DNA of 13,394 nt from an uncultured Blautia sp. (GTDB taxonomy: Bacteria > Bacillota > Clostridia > Lachnospirales > Lachnospiraceae). This document shows, piece after piece, positions 7,857-13,394 of the stretch; positions within the stretch are counted from its first letter, which is position 1; every line of letters begins with the position of its first letter. The DNA is taken from contig URWL01000017.1 in NCBI GenBank assembly GCA_900551465.1, positions 1 through 13,394 of the forward strand, read 5' to 3'. The notes beneath the pieces were generated by a model. That model worked only from the letters and a program-made list of their open reading frames with translations, had not been told where the DNA came from and did no database searches. A program made the translations under genes and the position numbers.

Positions 7857-7915
7857 ATTAGGCATAATTACGGTTTTTATATAAAGAAATTACAGGATAT
7901 CAGTCAGTTTTTCTC

Positions 7916-7945
7916 TTGTATAAAAAATTTATTCCGTGATATAAT
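7916..7945 (+). promoter_or_regulatory. Promoter (P2) of lrgAB
   Basis: -35 TTGTAT (7916-7921), 18 bases, consensus -10 TATAAT (7940-7945) with extended -10 TGA (7937-7939). Start near 7952 and a leader of about 65 bases. The rest of the 7719-8016 gap shows no gene. Confidence 0.7.
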
Positions 7946-8016
7946 GAAAAACGTTATTGTACAGCACAGTATTAAAACTATTTATAAAAGCACTAAATGA
8001 TATCTGGAGGAAAAAA

Positions 8017-8421
8017 ATGAAGTATATGAGGCAATTTGGAATCATTTTGGGGGTTACCTGTGCAGGAGAACTGTTAAAATATTTTCTTCCGCTGCCGATT
8101 CCGGGGAGTATTTATGGGCTTCTTTTGATGTTTATCCTGCTTTTTGCAAAAGTGATCAAGGTAGAACAGGTAAAGGATGTAGGTGAATTTTTTATTGAGA
8201 TCATGCCTTTGATGTTTATTCCGGCAGGAGTAGGGCTGATGGCATCCTGGGGAAAACTGCAGGGATTTCTGGTTCCGCTTCTGGTGATTACAGCAGCAAC
8301 AACACTTATCGTAATGTTTGTGACCGGAAAGGTGACAGATTTTATGATGGATCGGAAAGAGAAAAAAGAAGCGAAAGAAAATAAGAAGGGAGAGAAGGAA
8401 AATGGAAAATATAGTGCTTAA
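8017..8421 (+). CDS. lrgA: CidA/LrgA family membrane protein
   Basis: 134-residue inner-membrane protein with four hydrophobic helices (about 6-24, 29-46, 58-77, 84-106) and a highly charged Lys/Glu-rich C-terminal tail. The family motif PIPGSIYGLLLMF is at 27-39. LrgA/CidA proteins were described as holin-like; with LrgB they also form pyruvate carriers (Bacillus PftAB/YsbAB, Streptococcus mutans LrgAB). Start: ATG 8017, six A's after GGAGG (8006-8010); the in-frame ATG at 7957 lies at the predicted transcription start and has no ribosome site. It overlaps lrgB by 20 bases, so the two are coupled. No LytSR-like two-component gene is next to it, unlike staphylococci. Confidence 0.88.
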   Translation: MKYMRQFGIILGVTCAGELLKYFLPLPIPGSIYGLLLMFILLFAKVIKVEQVKDVGEFFIEIMPLMFIPAGVGLMASWGKLQGFLVPLLVITAATTLIVMFVTGKVTDFMMDRKEKKEAKENKKGEKENGKYSA

Positions 8422-9094
8422 TTCAGCTACGCTGGGGGTTGTGATCAGCCTTTTGGCCTATGAGATCGGCCTGGCTGCCCGAAAAAAGTGGAAACTGCCG
8501 ATTCTGAATCCTCTTCTGATCTCAATTCTTCTGGTGATCGGTATACTGGTTCTTTTCCGCGTGGACTATGAAAGTTATAATGCAAGCGCACAGTATTTAA
8601 GCTATCTTCTGACTCCTGCTACGGTGTGTCTTGCTATTCCTCTGTATATACAGTTGGATGTTCTCAAAAAAAATATAGTTGCCATTCTGGCTGGAATTTT
8701 GTCCGGTGTGCTGGCAAGTCTGGGCAGTATTTTGGCCATGGCTATGGCTTTTGGACTCAGCCACAGGGAATATGTAACTCTTCTTCCGAAATCTATCACA
8801 ACAGCCATCGGTATGGGAGTTTCTGAAGAACTGGGAGGGTATGTGACCATTTCTGTGGCGACGATCATCATCACCGGAGTTCTGGGAAATATTATAGCAG
8901 AAGCGGTGTGTAAGCTCTTTCGTATCCGTCACGCTGTGTCCAGAGGACTGGCCATTGGAACAGCTGCCCATGCAATAGGAACAGCCAAAGCAATGGAAAT
9001 GGGTGAGGTAGAAGGTGCCATGAGCAGTCTGGCCATTGTAGTATGTGGTCTGTGTACTGTGGTAGGCGCTTCAGTTTTTGCAAACTTCATGTAG
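8402..9094 (+). CDS. lrgB: CidB/LrgB family membrane protein
   Basis: 230 residues, the usual LrgB length, with about 7-8 membrane segments. Diagnostic stretches: LLTPATVCLAIPLY (69-82), PKSITTAIGMGVSE, and the C-terminal RGLAIGTAAHAIGTAKAMEM followed by GAMSSLA. Partner of LrgA; the pair is linked to murein hydrolase export or control and, in later work, to pyruvate or glycolate transport (plant PLGG1 is a fusion of the two). Ribosome site AGAAGGAA lies inside the lrgA 3' end. A bidirectional terminator follows 15 bases after the stop. Confidence 0.92.
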   Translation: MENIVLNSATLGVVISLLAYEIGLAARKKWKLPILNPLLISILLVIGILVLFRVDYESYNASAQYLSYLLTPATVCLAIPLYIQLDVLKKNIVAILAGILSGVLASLGSILAMAMAFGLSHREYVTLLPKSITTAIGMGVSEELGGYVTISVATIIITGVLGNIIAEAVCKLFRIRHAVSRGLAIGTAAHAIGTAKAMEMGEVEGAMSSLAIVVCGLCTVVGASVFANFM

Positions 9095-9109
9095 CGTCAG
9101 ATTATAATA

Positions 9110-9152
9110 AAAACCCGGTAAATACAGGAATATCCTGTACCTACCGGGTTTT
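9110..9152. terminator. Bidirectional terminator between lrgB and ssrA
   Basis: Outer stem AAAACCCGGTA (9110-9120) with TACCGGGTTTT (9142-9152), 11 perfect pairs, and a nested stem TACAGGA (9123-9129) with TCCTGTA (9133-9139). Both strands end in TTTT. On the - strand it begins 5 bases beyond the tmRNA 3' end. Confidence 0.9.
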
Positions 9153-9157
9153 CTTAA

Positions 9158-9503
9158 TGGACCTGAGGGGAATCGAACCCCTGTCCGAAAGCCTATCCCT
9201 TGCGGCATCTCCCATCACAGTCGCTGATTTAACATTCCCTTGGCGGCACGCCCACCGACAGGCTTACCACTTCAGTAGCTTCATGATACATCTGCCGGGG
9301 CAAAGCTTACCCGGCAAGGTTTCTCACATAGTCGACGCCAGATTCCTGATGTGTGAGTGCATCAGGGCTGACGAGCAGCAATTAGGCTGCTAACGCGTAC
9401 TGTTCGTTTGCGTTTATATTTAGTTTCCCGGTTGGTACGCAGTCCAGGAGTCTGCGGATGGCTTCCCCAACTTCAAAGCCCCCGTCGAAACCAGTACAAG
9501 CCC
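9158..9503 (-). ncRNA. ssrA: tmRNA (transfer-messenger RNA)
   Basis: Rescues stalled ribosomes by trans-translation. Read on the - strand, the 5' end GGGCTTG (9503-9497) pairs with CAGGTCC (9165-9159) to form the 7-bp acceptor stem with two G-U pairs. The T arm is GGGGTTCGATTCCCC, and CTGGTTTCGACGGGGG is the conserved 5' segment. Discriminator A is at 9158; the next bases are TTA, so CCA is not encoded and must be added. The tag frame starts at GCA (resume codon) and reads ANEQYALAA then TAA, giving (A)ANEQYALAA on the tagged protein; the ALAA end is the usual protease signal. About 346 bases, normal size. SmpB and RNase R genes are not in the window. Confidence 0.96.
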
Positions 9504-9559
9504 TTATATAATAAGATAATGACTGGTATACAGACGAACGTAAGCTTTACTGTCCTTAT

Positions 9560-9588
9560 ATATTAGAAGAAATATCAGTATCTGTCAA
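9560..9588 (-). promoter_or_regulatory. Consensus sigma-A promoter of ssrA
   Basis: On the - strand: -35 TTGACA (9588-9583), 17 bases, -10 TAATAT (9565-9560). The start point near 9553 leaves about 50 bases of 5' leader, to be removed by RNase P at 9503. A second TATTATATAA just before 9503 resembles a -10 but has no -35. Confidence 0.8.
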
Positions 9589-9607
9589 GAGGGGAGATGC
9601 TTTTATT

Positions 9608-10339
9608 TTAAGCTTTTATATCCTTATGTTTCAGATTCCATATGGCAGCCAGACAGAAGAATACAGAAAAAGCAGCTACAGATATAAAAAACGGAAGGAA
9701 ATTCTTTAAAACAGTGTCTTTGGTACCATTGGAATTCATACCCAGAAGCATGAGACTGTACGGCCAGAAAATACCGATACCTTCATTATTAAATAATACG
9801 CCCAGGACGCTTCCGATCAGTCCGATTCCCACCGGTATGGAAAAGCTCCGAATTTTCATAGAGAGAAATAACTGGAGACAGCAGATAGGTACGGCGCCCA
9901 GAGTTCCTCTTAAAATCCAGATTATGATTTCCGGAGGGCAGACTCCCGGAAGACCGGCAAGCTTGCCGCTGATCAGATAAAGGATTCCGGTCCACAGCTG
10001 AGTCATAAGGGTAATAAGCAGGATCCATACCAGCTTTCCAAAGAACAGATCCGAGACAGGAACCGGGGCTGTCATGATTTTATTCCAGTTATTATGCCGG
10101 TGTTCCAGTCTCCAGATATAAGAACAGTACAGACCGATCAGCGGCGCAAAGAAGAAGCTGGCATAAAACAGTGTATGCTGCGTCCAAAGAGAGTACCACT
10201 GGGATTTCAGGATTCCCAGGTTCTGCATATAATTAAAGGTTCCCATAACAGCGGGAATAATCGGGATCAGAATACAGGCAGGAAAAATCAGAGAGTGACG
10301 CAGCTTCAGTTTTTCTGCACGAATACATCGGGTCAGCAT
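9608..10339 (-). CDS. Lantibiotic-immunity ABC transporter permease, MutG/SpaG-like
   Basis: 243 residues, ABC-2 type permease with about six membrane helices (roughly 16-33, 56-76, 101-123, 138-160, 167-183, 215-235). The cytoplasmic stretch after helix 2, ending KIMTAPVP (87-94), follows the E..W..LLT.PV pattern typical of LanE/LanG immunity permeases. As the third gene of the operon it should pair with the preceding permease and the ATPase to expel or exclude cationic peptides at the membrane. AAGGAGG, inside the end of the preceding gene, lies 8 bases before ATG; the intergenic gap is 3 bases. Only about 19 bases separate its stop from the ssrA -35, and no terminator hairpin is visible. 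Confidence 0.82.
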   Translation of the reverse strand: MLTRCIRAEKLKLRHSLIFPACILIPIIPAVMGTFNYMQNLGILKSQWYSLWTQHTLFYASFFFAPLIGLYCSYIWRLEHRHNNWNKIMTAPVPVSDLFFGKLVWILLITLMTQLWTGILYLISGKLAGLPGVCPPEIIIWILRGTLGAVPICCLQLFLSMKIRSFSIPVGIGLIGSVLGVLFNNEGIGIFWPYSLMLLGMNSNGTKDTVLKNFLPFFISVAAFSVFFCLAAIWNLKHKDIKA

Positions 10340-10342
10340 GAT

Positions 10343-11104
10343 CTATACCTCCTTTTTTGTAAAAACAGTCCGGCACAGCAGGAAAATAAAAATTCCGAAA
10401 GCCAGAAACAGGATAAATTTACGGACTGGAAAAGAAATTTCGTAATAATGGATGATCCTTGTGTTCTTGTTCCAGTCCATCCCCACAGTAGAAAAAACTG
10501 CATAGTACCCCCAGAGCACGAATCTTGCCACAGGTGCAGGGAAAAACATGGAAAAAAGACCAAGAAAACTTCCGGCGATTCCGATTCCCAGAGGGAAAAG
10601 CTGATTTTCTGAAAGAAGAGACAATGTCTGCTGGATTATCAGGATCACTGCACTGACTGTAAGGACGGTGAGGAGATAAAGAAAAAAATCGCCTGCCCGG
10701 AAGCCGCCAAATTTTTTGATACTGCCGAAAAAAAGGATCAGCAGTCCCTGCCCAAAGGTGAAAAATACCAGATACCGGAAGCCGTTCAGATATTTACAGT
10801 CAAAAAAACTGCCTGGTTTTTGTACGGTATAGAGAAGCTTCAGCGTGTCTCCTTTGACTTCCATATCACAGATCCTGCTGGCGGTCACAGAGATCATCAA
10901 TGGAAGGAGAATCGCATTCATGACAGGCAGCTGATAAAACAGCATGGGATACCCGGTCAGGAATTCGTCTGGCTTCATAGAACTGATCTGCCACATGGTC
11001 CACAGAAAATAAAAACCCAGAAAGCCAAGAGGAACAAGAAGCGCTTTTGTATGCTTTACTTTTTGGTGTTCTGCACGTATCTGTGACAATAAGTATTCTG
11101 TCAT
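10343..11104 (-). CDS. Lantibiotic-immunity ABC transporter permease, MutE/EpiE-like
   Basis: 253 residues, ABC-2 family, six to seven hydrophobic segments (about 21-39, 57-75, 109-128, 139-161, 170-188, 230-245). The N-terminus (LLSQIRAEHQKVKHTK) and the cytoplasmic loop DMEVKGDTLKLLYTVQKP are typical of the LanE group, in which SEHLK... and E..G.W..L... segments face the ATPase. The ATG overlaps the ATPase stop as ATGA at 11101-11104, so translation is coupled. Assignment to E versus G class is by order and weak resemblance; together with the next gene it forms the heterodimeric membrane part. Confidence 0.82.
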   Translation of the reverse strand: MTEYLLSQIRAEHQKVKHTKALLVPLGFLGFYFLWTMWQISSMKPDEFLTGYPMLFYQLPVMNAILLPLMISVTASRICDMEVKGDTLKLLYTVQKPGSFFDCKYLNGFRYLVFFTFGQGLLILFFGSIKKFGGFRAGDFFLYLLTVLTVSAVILIIQQTLSLLSENQLFPLGIGIAGSFLGLFSMFFPAPVARFVLWGYYAVFSTVGMDWNKNTRIIHYYEISFPVRKFILFLAFGIFIFLLCRTVFTKKEV

Positions 11105-12015
11105 AAACTCACCTGCTTTCCTGTAAGCTGAAGAAAGATATCTTCCAGACTCATCTGCTGTTCTTCCAGACGAAGAATCCCGATTCCGGAGTTTACCAGA
11201 AGAGCCACTGCGCGCATGATCCTGCTGTCATCCATAAGCTTCAGGCTGAGACGCCCATCCCTCCACTGTGCAGAAATACCGGAATTTTTCAGCAGCAGGA
11301 GAGCTGCCTGATCATCAGATGTGTGCAGGTAAAGCCTTCCACGGCTGTGTTCATGAAGGACGTTTAAGCTGTCCTGAAAGATCAGCTGTCCCTGATTGAT
11401 GATTCCTACATGAGTTGCCATCTGATCCATTTCAGAAAGAAGATGGCTGGAAATCAGAACTGTGATTCCAAAAGAAGCAGGAAGAGAACAGATCAGTTCC
11501 CGCATTTCCTGTATCCCGGCAGGATCCAGTCCGTTTGTGGGTTCATCCAGCAGAAGGATTTTTGGATTTCCAAGAAGAGCAGCTGCAAGTCCAAGGCGCT
11601 GCTTCATTCCAAGAGAATACTGACTTACCTTTTTGTTCTGCTGCTCTTCCATGCGGACAATGTGGAGCACGCGCTGGATTTCTTTTTCCGGCACATTTTT
11701 TAAGGTGCAGACGATCTGAAGGTTTTCTTTTCCGCTTAAATGACCGTAATATGCAGGCGCTTCGATCAGTGACCCTGTTTCAGAAAGTATTGTTAAACGG
11801 TTTTTGGAATTTATCTCTTTTCCAAAGATCTGAATATGCCCTTCCGTTGGCTTTACCAGCCCCAGAAGCATTTTCAGAGTAGTAGACTTTCCGGCGCCGT
11901 TAGGTCCGAGAAAGCCGTAAATGCTTCCGCCCGGTATGCGGAGATCAATCTGGTCTACTACAGCCTTTGTCTTATATTTTTTTGTGAGAGAATCTGTAAC
12001 AATCACAGGTCCCAT
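11101..12015 (-). CDS. Lantibiotic-immunity-type ABC transporter ATP-binding protein (LanF/CprA/BcrA-like)
   Basis: 304 residues. Walker A GPNGAGKST (37-45); at the Q-loop position the sequence is SLIEAPAYY with E85 in place of glutamine, the E-loop variant described for LanF proteins such as NukF; signature YSLGMKQR (133-140); Walker B ILLLDEP (153-159) with E158; H-loop H191 in ISSHLLSE. The C-terminal ~100 residues are the accessory domain of this subfamily. It powers the two permeases, probably to remove lantibiotics or bacitracin-like peptides. Start: AAGGAGGT (12030-12023) lies 7 bases before ATG 12015 (MGPVIV); the longer frame from 12054 would include that site and begin inside the promoter. 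First gene of a three-gene operon. Confidence 0.9.
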   Translation of the reverse strand: MGPVIVTDSLTKKYKTKAVVDQIDLRIPGGSIYGFLGPNGAGKSTTLKMLLGLVKPTEGHIQIFGKEINSKNRLTILSETGSLIEAPAYYGHLSGKENLQIVCTLKNVPEKEIQRVLHIVRMEEQQNKKVSQYSLGMKQRLGLAAALLGNPKILLLDEPTNGLDPAGIQEMRELICSLPASFGITVLISSHLLSEMDQMATHVGIINQGQLIFQDSLNVLHEHSRGRLYLHTSDDQAALLLLKNSGISAQWRDGRLSLKLMDDSRIMRAVALLVNSGIGILRLEEQQMSLEDIFLQLTGKQVSL

Positions 12016-12040
12016 ATCAGTTACCTCCTTAAATTCTTTT

Positions 12041-12068
12041 CTGATCTGAAACAAGTATAAAAGATCAG
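12041..12068. promoter_or_regulatory. Inverted repeat bracketing the -10 of the transporter promoter
   Basis: CTGATCT (12041-12047) and AGATCAG (12062-12068), perfect 7-bp arms 14 bases apart, with the -10 (12054-12059) between them. The left arm ends at the predicted start point. It could bind a separate repressor. Confidence 0.35.
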
Positions 12069-12082
12069 GCTTAGGAGAGGCT
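12054..12082 (-). promoter_or_regulatory. Promoter of the transporter operon, activator-dependent type
   Basis: On the - strand: -10 TATACT (12059-12054); at 17 bases the -35 would be AGCCTC (12082-12077), which does not resemble consensus. A good -10 with no -35, together with regulator boxes over the -35 position, is the layout of a promoter needing an activator. Start near 12047. Confidence 0.5.
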
Positions 12083-12111
12083 TAACTGTACCTTATTTTT
12101 ACCTTAACTTT
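12068..12111. promoter_or_regulatory. Four 11-bp direct repeats (CTTA boxes), response-regulator binding array
   Basis: CTTA occurs at 12070, 12081, 12092 and 12103, an exact 11-bp step; units read GGCTTAGGAGA, GGCTTAACTGT, ACCTTATTTTT, ACCTTAACTTT. Tandem sites with 11-bp pitch are the hallmark of OmpR/PhoB-family dimers bound head-to-tail. The array covers about -23 to -59 of the transporter promoter and lies just upstream of the regulator gene's own -35. Confidence 0.6.
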
Positions 12112-12123
12112 TTCCAGGCCCAG

Positions 12124-12152
12124 TTGGAATAAAACAAAAAATAAATTATAAT
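12124..12152 (+). promoter_or_regulatory. Promoter of the two-component genes
   Basis: -35 TTGGAA (12124-12129), 17 bases, consensus -10 TATAAT (12147-12152). Start near 12159; GGAGG (12182-12186) precedes ATG 12192 by 5 bases. Likely constitutive, supplying basal regulator and kinase. Confidence 0.7.
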
Positions 12153-12191
12153 TAGAAAAAGGAACTGAAGATGTAAGATCTGGAGGCTTTT

Positions 12192-12914
12192 ATGGGATTA
12201 TATGAACATAAGATCATGCTGGTGGACGATAACCTGGAACTGCTGGAAATGATCGAAGATATATTGAAGCAAAGTGGTTATAAGAATATTGTAAAGGCAG
12301 GATGTGTCCGTGAAGCTTTGGAAACATTCCGGATAGAAAAACCGGATATGGCAGTTCTGGATGTGATGCTTCCGGACGGAGACGGATTTCGCCTGTTCCA
12401 GAAACTGAGAGAGCAGTCAGATATTCCTATTTTATTTCTTTCTGCAAAGGATGAAGACAGAGACCGTCTTTTCGGACTGGGGCTAGGGGCAGACGACTAT
12501 ATCACCAAGCCTTTTCTTCCTCCGGAACTGGTGCTGAGGGTAGGCGCTATTTTGAAAAGAAGCTATCGGCAGGAGTATCAGGACAACAGAGAGAAGAATC
12601 GGTTATGTCTGGGAGAGCGTGAAATCCTTTTTGATTATGGAGTGGTCCGGTACAGAGGGGAAGAAACTGCTTTTACAGCTAAGGAGCTGGTCCTTTTGCA
12701 GAAGCTTAATGAGAACAGGGGAAAGATTGTAACCTTTGATGCATTGTGCAATGCTGCCTGGGGAGACGGATACTACGGGTATGAGAATACGCTGATGGTT
12801 CATATCCGGCATTTGAGGGAAAAGATCGAGGAGGATCCCTCCCATCCTCAGTGGCTTCTGACTGCACGGGGACTGGGATACCGTCTGGCAGCGGATAAGG
12901 GAGGGCGCATATGA
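12192..12914 (+). CDS. OmpR/PhoB-family response regulator
   Basis: 240 residues in two domains. Receiver (about 5-122): acidic pocket VDD (11-13), phosphoacceptor D57 in VLDVMLPDGDGF, S84 in FLSAKDED, K106 in YITKPF. Winged-helix effector (about 138-235) ending in HIRHLREKIE and the TARGLGYRL wing typical of the OmpR family. Its TGA overlaps the ATG of the kinase gene (ATGA), so regulator and sensor are made together. Divergent placement next to the LanFEG-type transporter, and the 11-bp repeats between them, point to control of that operon, as with CprR/CprABC in Clostridioides or SpaR/NisR in lantibiotic producers. Its ligand-sensing partner is the next gene. Confidence 0.92.
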   Translation: MGLYEHKIMLVDDNLELLEMIEDILKQSGYKNIVKAGCVREALETFRIEKPDMAVLDVMLPDGDGFRLFQKLREQSDIPILFLSAKDEDRDRLFGLGLGADDYITKPFLPPELVLRVGAILKRSYRQEYQDNREKNRLCLGEREILFDYGVVRYRGEETAFTAKELVLLQKLNENRGKIVTFDALCNAAWGDGYYGYENTLMVHIRHLREKIEEDPSHPQWLLTARGLGYRLAADKGGRI

Positions 12915-13394
12915 GAAGTCTTTTTCGGATCATCAGACGGTATTCCCTTACAGCGGGAGCCATCATCTGTGTGATCCTGCTCAGTAATTTGATTGCTTTT
13001 TTTGCCTGGGGATACCAGAAAATGGAGATCTCCAGAAGGCAGGATTTCCGCAGAAGCACATTGGAAACCATAAGCAGAGAGCTTTTTCAGGAAAATGGTC
13101 AGTGGATGCTGGGAGAAAAGGGGATTCAGGAACTGGAAAACTCGGATCTTCAATGGTGCATGGGACTTGATAAAAACGGACAGGCAGTCTGGGAATGGAG
13201 ACTTCCTGAGAATTTTGCCCGATCCTACAGTAATACAGAGATCGCAAAATTCAGCAGGTGGTATCTCAATGATTATCCGGTGGCCATATGGGATGCAGAA
13301 AATCTGCTTCTTGTAGTAGGACTGGATCCGGATTTCTTTGTCAGATACAGTGAGGTTTTTCCTCTCAGTGACATAGATATGATCCCTCAGTATC
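12911..13394 (+). CDS. Sensor histidine kinase, N-terminal part (runs off the window)
   Basis: The frame opens at ATG 12911 inside the regulator's stop and stays open to the last base, giving 161 residues (MRSLFRIIRRYSLTAG...). One transmembrane helix at about 12-33 follows a basic N-terminus; residues 35-161 would be extracellular, with a WYLNDYPVAIWD stretch that I associate with LanK/CprK-like sensors of lantibiotic-responsive systems. HAMP, DHp and ATPase domains are not in the window, so kinase identity rests on position after the response regulator and this sensor-like N-terminus. Presumed to detect an antimicrobial peptide outside the cell. Confidence 0.8.
   Translation, partial: MRSLFRIIRRYSLTAGAIICVILLSNLIAFFAWGYQKMEISRRQDFRRSTLETISRELFQENGQWMLGEKGIQELENSDLQWCMGLDKNGQAVWEWRLPENFARSYSNTEIAKFSRWYLNDYPVAIWDAENLLLVVGLDPDFFVRYSEVFPLSDIDMIPQY

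Noticed and set aside
7957..8016. Longer N-terminus for LrgA from ATG 7957
   Set aside because: It starts at the predicted transcription start without a ribosome site and would place the strong GGAGG inside the gene.
9043..9393. 116-residue + strand frame beginning within the end of lrgB and containing DLRGIEPLSES
   Set aside because: Most of it is the antisense of tmRNA; frames of this kind are a classic false call over ssrA. No ribosome site.
9589..9607. Terminator after the last permease gene
   Set aside because: I searched the bases between the stop and the ssrA -35 and found no inverted repeat.
10094..10612. 172-residue + strand frame across the two permeases
   Set aside because: Antisense to two recognisable ABC-2 permeases and without a ribosome site.
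12016..12054. 13-residue N-terminal extension of the transporter ATPase
   Set aside because: It would encode the ribosome site as protein and start at the promoter -10; ATG 12015 has ideal spacing.
12068..12111. Short regular repeats considered as a CRISPR remnant
   Set aside because: Unit is 11 bp with only four fixed bases and no spacers; position over a promoter fits a regulator array.

Overview
The window reads as chromosomal DNA of an anaerobic, spore-forming Firmicute, most likely a Lachnospiraceae member (Clostridia). Pointers are the sporulation sigma factor SigG, a Clostridium-type hexameric glutamate dehydrogenase, an aldo/keto reductase carrying a ferredoxin-like double [4Fe-4S] domain, moderate-to-low GC, strong GGAGG ribosome sites, and a tmRNA whose CCA end is not encoded. 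I see no mobile element, CRISPR array or clear foreign island. Genus assignment is inference.

Layout. 1-429 is the 3' part of sigG (+). A two-way terminator separates it from gdhA (-, 500-1834). A 344-base divergent region carries promoters for gdhA and for a rightward metabolic block: citrate synthase (2179-3540), YqeG-family HAD phosphatase (3565-4068), a shikimate-kinase-family protein with altered substrate residues (4065-4589) and elongation factor P (4652-5209), which also has its own promoter inside the end of the kinase gene. After a strong terminator comes the aldo/keto reductase (5332-6339), convergent with an NhaC-family Na+/H+ antiporter (-, 6405-7718). A divergent control region with a FadR-like operator candidate leads into lrgA-lrgB (8017-9094). 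A two-way terminator follows, then tmRNA (ssrA, -, 9158-9503).

The right third is an antimicrobial-peptide self-protection module: a LanF-type ATPase with the E-loop variant and two LanE/LanG-type permeases (-, 12015 to 9608), transcribed divergently from an OmpR-family regulator (12192-12914) and the start of its sensor kinase (12911 to the window end). No peptide precursor or modification enzyme is visible, so it looks like an immunity-only (CprABC/CprRK-like) system. Its promoter is fronted by four CTTA boxes spaced exactly 11 bp apart, the most striking unannotated signal here and the likely binding array of the adjacent regulator.

How the genes connect: citrate synthase and glutamate dehydrogenase stand at the two ends of the citrate-to-2-oxoglutarate-to-glutamate route and share a divergent promoter region. 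The last permease gene is followed, with no visible terminator, by the consensus ssrA promoter, so induction of the immunity operon may add read-through transcription into tmRNA.
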